From Amycolatopsis coloradensis (GTDB taxonomy: Bacteria; Actinomycetota; Actinomycetes; Mycobacteriales; Pseudonocardiaceae), in NCBI RefSeq assembly GCF_001953865.1, contig NZ_MQUQ01000015.1, forward strand, positions 168,024 to 232,023: DNA of 64,000 nt, given 5' to 3'. This document shows positions 60,446 to 64,000 of this stretch, piece by piece. The position numbers and the translations under genes are program-made. The first letter of the stretch is position 1, and each line of letters begins with the position of its first letter. The notes below the pieces were generated by a model. It saw nothing but the letters and a program-made list of their open reading frames with translations, was not told where the DNA came from and searched no databases.

Positions 60446-62236
60446 GTGCAGCTGAATCCGTGGGCCATCGCCGGCATCGTGCTGGTAGCGGTCCTGACCT
60501 TCTACCTGGGGCATCGCTCCTCGAGGTCGGCCGTCAGCACGCACGACTTCCTCGTCGCCCGCCGCACCGTGCGTTCCCGGCGCAACGCCGCCGCGATCTC
60601 CGGCGAGTACCTGTCCGCCGCGTCGTTCATGGGTGTCGCGGGCATCGTGCTCAAGGACGGCGCCGACGCGCTGTGGTTCCCGATCGGCTTCACCGCGGGG
60701 TATCTCGCGCTGATGCTGTTCGTCGCCGCGCCGCTGCGGCGGTCCGGCGCGTACACGCTGCCGGACTTCGTCGAGATGCGGCTGGGCTCGACCATGCTGC
60801 GCCGGGTTTCGACGGCGTTCGTGGTGTTCATCGGGATCCTCTACATGGTCCCGCAGCTGCAGGGCGCCGGGCTGACGTTGACGACCATCCTGCCGGTGCC
60901 GGTGTGGGCCGGAGCGCTTCTGGTCACCTTCGTGGTCGGCTTCAACGTGATCGCGGGCGGGATGCGCGCCATCACCGTCGTCCAGGCGTTCCAGTACTGG
61001 CTCAAGCTGTTCGCCATCGCGGTGCCGACGTTCGTCCTGTGCATCGTGTTCGTCGGCTCCGGCGGTCCGGGCAGCGCGCGCCCGCTGGGGCAGCCCGCGC
61101 CGCCGATGTTCACCGAGAACACCACCATCTCCGTTCAGACCGACGTCACGCTGAAGGTCACCTCGGTCACCGTCCTCGAGGCGTACGGCCAGGTGGAAGG
61201 CGCGCGGGCCAACGGTTTCGCGGTGTGGACACCGGAAGCCGGGCACAAGGTCGCCAAGGGCACGACGCTGAAGTTCACCGCGGGCACCCCGGTCCCGGTG
61301 GTCAGTGACGCGCCCGCCTCCAACGGCGACTGGCTGCGGCCGGGTTCGGGTAGTCTCACGGATCTCTTGCAGGTCTATTCGCTGATCCTCGCGACGTTCC
61401 TCGGGACCATGGGCCTGCCGCACGTCCTGGTCCGCTTCTACACCAACCCCGACGGCAAGGCCGCGCGCCGCACGACGGTGCACGTCCTGTTGCTGCTCGG
61501 CCTGTTCTACCTGTTCCCGACGCTGCTGGGCGCGCTTTCGCGGATGTACGTCCCGGAACTGCTGGTGACCGGGAAGACCGACGCGGCCGTCCTGCTGCTG
61601 CCGTCCGCGGTCCTCCCCGGGCTCTGGGGGCAGATCCTGGGTGCGGTGACCGCGGCAGGCGCGTTCGCCGCGTTCCTCTCCAGTTCGTCGGGGCTGCTGG
61701 TGAGTGTCGCCGGGGTGGTGTCCACCGACCTGCTGCCCGGCCGGGTCCGCGACTTCCGGGTGGCGACGGCGATCGTGGCGCTGATCCCGCTCGCGCTGGC
61801 GGTGCTGCTGCCGTCGGAGGACCTCTCGCTTTCGGTCGGGATGTCGTTCGCGCTGGCCGCGTCCACGTTCAGTCCGCTGCTGCTGCTCGGGGTCTGGTGG
61901 CGGAAGCTCAGCTGGCCCGGCGCGCTGGCCGGGATGCTCGTCGGCGGCGGTCTGGTGCTGACCGCGCTGGTGGTCAACGTCGTCAGCAAGTACACCGGTG
62001 GCTGGGCGCCGTGGTTCTCGAACCAGCCCGCGCTGATCACCGTGCCCGCCGCGTTCCTGACCACCTACGTGGTGAGCCGCGCGACCGGGTACGGACGGCC
62101 GGACGACGTCCACGGCGTGATGCTGCGGCTGCACGCGCCCGACCCGCTCGGGTTCATGCGCGATCGCGCGGTCGCCCGGTTCGGGCAGGCCGAAGAGAAG
62201 GCGCGGACGGCCGGAAAGGGTCGTCACCGGAAGTAG
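60446..62236 (+). CDS. Sodium:solute symporter family protein (first)
   Basis: A 596-residue transporter with about 13 helices; starts GTG 60446. The SSS signature follows the first helix: DFLVARRTVRSRRNAAAISG then EYLSAASFMGVAG; LPHVLVRFYTNPDGKAARRT is typical of the ActP/MctP/PanF branch that moves monocarboxylates or pantothenate. A ~90-residue extracytoplasmic insertion (about 215-300) is unusual for the branch. Located just downstream of the regulator, implying carboxylate uptake under its control. Confidence 0.9.
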   Translation: MQLNPWAIAGIVLVAVLTFYLGHRSSRSAVSTHDFLVARRTVRSRRNAAAISGEYLSAASFMGVAGIVLKDGADALWFPIGFTAGYLALMLFVAAPLRRSGAYTLPDFVEMRLGSTMLRRVSTAFVVFIGILYMVPQLQGAGLTLTTILPVPVWAGALLVTFVVGFNVIAGGMRAITVVQAFQYWLKLFAIAVPTFVLCIVFVGSGGPGSARPLGQPAPPMFTENTTISVQTDVTLKVTSVTVLEAYGQVEGARANGFAVWTPEAGHKVAKGTTLKFTAGTPVPVVSDAPASNGDWLRPGSGSLTDLLQVYSLILATFLGTMGLPHVLVRFYTNPDGKAARRTTVHVLLLLGLFYLFPTLLGALSRMYVPELLVTGKTDAAVLLLPSAVLPGLWGQILGAVTAAGAFAAFLSSSSGLLVSVAGVVSTDLLPGRVRDFRVATAIVALIPLALAVLLPSEDLSLSVGMSFALAASTFSPLLLLGVWWRKLSWPGALAGMLVGGGLVLTALVVNVVSKYTGGWAPWFSNQPALITVPAAFLTTYVVSRATGYGRPDDVHGVMLRLHAPDPLGFMRDRAVARFGQAEEKARTAGKGRHRK

Positions 62237-62373
62237 TTCACCCGGTCGTGTCCCCACCGTCTACTCAGAGTTGTACCGTTCACTCAAATGGATTGCCCCT
62301 CACCCGCCCTATAAGGGGCATGATCTTCCGTGACACCGATATGCGAGTGGTTGCGTCAGGTGGGAGGTCCGAA

Positions 62374-62718
62374 GTGAGTGATACCGATCAAGACCTCGGG
62401 TCCGATCCGGAATCCGACTGGGAAAAGGTGCAGGCGAGTCCGGAATTCACCGAGCTGCGACGACGGCTCCGGGTATTCGTTTTCCCGATCTCCGCGCTGT
62501 TCCTGCTCTGGTATCTGCTCTACGTGCTCCTCGCCGACTACGCGACCGCGTTCATGAGCACCAAACTCTTCGGCAACATCACCGTCGGCCTGGTCTTCGG
62601 CCTGTTGCAGTTCGTGTCGACCTTCGTGATCACCGGCCTTTATGTCCGGTATGCGAACCGGAAACTCGATCCGCTCGCCGACAAGATCCGGCACGAGGTC
62701 GAAGGGACCGAACGGTGA
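62374..62718 (+). CDS. DUF485 membrane protein (YjcH-like)
   Basis: A 114-residue protein from GTG 62374 (GGGAGG seven bases upstream). Two helices (VFPISALFLLWYLLYVLLAD and VGLVFGLLQFVSTFVITGLY) with the DUF485 pattern TELRRRLRVFVFP. DUF485 genes almost always precede an ActP-type symporter, as here with a 4-bp overlap (GTGA). Confidence 0.92.
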   Translation: MSDTDQDLGSDPESDWEKVQASPEFTELRRRLRVFVFPISALFLLWYLLYVLLADYATAFMSTKLFGNITVGLVFGLLQFVSTFVITGLYVRYANRKLDPLADKIRHEVEGTER

Positions 62719-64000
62719 GCACACTGGCCGCGGGCGTCCAGGGCAGTGATCCGGCGCTCAACATCACCATTTTCGCGGTGTTCGTCGCGATCACCCTCGT
62801 GATCGTTTTCCGGGCCAGCCGGAATACGAAGACCGCTTCCGACTACTACGCCGCGGGCCGCGCGTTCACCGGTCCGCAGAACGGGATCGCGATCTCGGGC
62901 GATTACCTTTCCGCGGCGTCGTTCCTGGGTATCGCCGGTGCCATCGCGATCAACGGCTACGACGGTTTCCTCTACTCGATCGGGTTCCTCGTCGCGTGGC
63001 TGGTGGCGTTGCTGCTGGTCGCGGAACTCCTTCGCAACACCGGCAAGTTCACCATGGGCGACGTCCTCGCCTTCCGGATGCGGCAGCGCCCGGTCCGCGC
63101 GGCGGCCGCGATCTCCACCCTCGCCGTCTCGTTCTTCTACCTGCTGGCGCAGATGGCAGGCGCGGGCGGCCTGGTGAACCTGCTGCTCGGCATCGAGGGG
63201 AACCTCGGCCAGGACCTGGTGATCGCCGTCGTCGGCGTGATCATGATCCTGTACGTGCTGATCGGCGGGATGAAGGGCACCACCTGGGTACAGATCATCA
63301 AGGCCGTCCTGCTGATCGCGGGCACGTTTGCGATGACGCTGTGGGTGCTCGGGAAGTACGGCTTCAACCTTTCCAGCCTGTTCCAGGCCGCCGTCGACAA
63401 GGGCGGCGCGACCGGTGAAGCGCTGCTCGGGCCGGGCAAGCAGTACGGCAAGACCGAGACGACCAAGCTGGACTTCCTGTCACTGGGCATCGCGCTGGTG
63501 CTCGGTACCGCGGGCCTGCCGCACGTCCTGATGCGCTTCTACACGGTGCCGACGGCGAAGGACGCGCGCCGATCGGTGGTCTGGGCGATCGCGCTGATCG
63601 GCATCTTCTACCTGTTCACGCTGGTGCTCGGCTACGGCGCGGGCGCGCTCGTCGGCCCGGACGTGATCGCGAAAGCGCCGGGCACGACCAACTCCGCGGC
63701 GCCGCTGCTGGCGCTCGAACTGGGCGGTCCGGTGCTGCTCGGGTTCATCGCGGCGGTGGCGTTCGCGACGATTCTCGCGGTGGTCGCGGGCCTGACGATC
63801 ACGGCGTCGGCGTCGTTCGCGCACGACGTCTACGCCAGCGTGATCAAGAAGGGCAAGACCGACGCCGACAGCGAGGTCCGCGTCGCGCGGATCACCGCGC
63901 TGGTGATCGGGGCGGTCGCGATCGTCGGCGGGATCCTCGCGAAGAACCAGAACGTGGCCTTTCTGGTGGCGCTGGCGTTCGCGGTGGCGGCGTCGGCGAA
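62715..64000 (+). CDS. Sodium:solute symporter, ActP-type (3' end outside window)
   Basis: GTG 62715 overlaps the DUF485 stop; the frame stays open to the window edge, giving the first ~428 residues. SSS motifs: DYYAAGRAFTGPQNGIAISG then DYLSAASFLGIAG, and GTAGLPHVLMRFYTVPTAKD. With the DUF485 partner this matches ActP/MctC cation:acetate/monocarboxylate symporters. A different subtype from the upstream SSS gene, so the cluster carries two carboxylate-type carriers. Confidence 0.92.
   Translation, partial: MSTLAAGVQGSDPALNITIFAVFVAITLVIVFRASRNTKTASDYYAAGRAFTGPQNGIAISGDYLSAASFLGIAGAIAINGYDGFLYSIGFLVAWLVALLLVAELLRNTGKFTMGDVLAFRMRQRPVRAAAAISTLAVSFFYLLAQMAGAGGLVNLLLGIEGNLGQDLVIAVVGVIMILYVLIGGMKGTTWVQIIKAVLLIAGTFAMTLWVLGKYGFNLSSLFQAAVDKGGATGEALLGPGKQYGKTETTKLDFLSLGIALVLGTAGLPHVLMRFYTVPTAKDARRSVVWAIALIGIFYLFTLVLGYGAGALVGPDVIAKAPGTTNSAAPLLALELGGPVLLGFIAAVAFATILAVVAGLTITASASFAHDVYASVIKKGKTDADSEVRVARITALVIGAVAIVGGILAKNQNVAFLVALAFAVAASA

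Noticed and set aside
59915..62257. 780-codon reverse frame under the symporter gene
   Set aside because: Gln/Arg/His-rich shadow of a real transporter gene.

Overview
The window is about 64 kb of GC-rich DNA (roughly 70% by eye) with many GTG starts, ATGA/GTGA overlaps between genes, a leaderless-type promoter and strong G/C third-position codon bias. Gene content and protein styles fit an actinomycete of the Pseudonocardiaceae, most likely Amycolatopsis or a close relative; this genus call is an inference from sequence style, not from a marker gene. No origin, rRNA operon, CRISPR array, insertion sequence or prophage is visible; there is one tRNA (Gly-GCC).

Layout. 1-6.3 kb: end of an aminoglycoside-phosphotransferase-type gene, a STAND/TPR ATPase, and a reverse-strand copper cluster (small membrane protein, YcnI, CopC, CopD). 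6.5-10.1 kb: a four-gene OpuC-type ABC importer for glycine betaine-like osmoprotectants. 10.3-14.8 kb: a DUF6474-type protein, a TM0106-type RecB-like nuclease, a PadR regulator with tandem operators beside a methyltransferase, and an SDR dehydrogenase. 15-20.4 kb: UDP-glucose dehydrogenase, a TetR/FAD-monooxygenase divergent pair and a gamma-glutamyltransferase. 20.4-25.3 kb: a cluster of DnaA-box-like sites and a decayed regulator, a membrane protein, a NarL-type two-component pair, and a Crp-family regulator coupled to a small membrane protein. 25.3-33.5 kb: a reverse-strand run of two paralogous single-pass membrane proteins followed by a tightly overlapped glycan cassette (methyltransferase/kinase-like, GT4, coiled coil, second glycosyltransferase). 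33.6-37.3 kb: an HNH nuclease of lower GC, small uncharacterised genes, DUF2716 and Imm7.

37.4-49.3 kb is the most striking part: a polymorphic-toxin locus with a secreted 1400-residue LamG protein, a 2283-residue RHS protein ending in a Hint domain and a ~103-residue toxin tip, a probable cognate immunity gene 9 bp downstream, and a further broken small gene. GC content falls at the toxin tip and stays low through the immunity genes, as expected for exchanged toxin/immunity cassettes.

49.5-64 kb: a GT-C membrane glycosyltransferase, tRNA-Gly, an ECF-like sigma factor fused to a zinc-finger anti-sigma-like and membrane region, an Fpg/Nei glycosylase, a serine hydrolase, a LytS-type kinase, an S49 peptidase, a decapitated GH16-CBM6 gene, a LytTR regulator, and two sodium:solute symporters with a DUF485 partner. 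The kinase/LytTR/symporter set resembles carboxylate-sensing systems such as E. coli BtsSR and YpdAB.

A family of ~50-bp palindromes (five copies, at 10.2, 14.0, 25.0, 25.3 and 58.2 kb) sits at 3' ends of genes and looks like a dispersed terminator-like repeat of this lineage.
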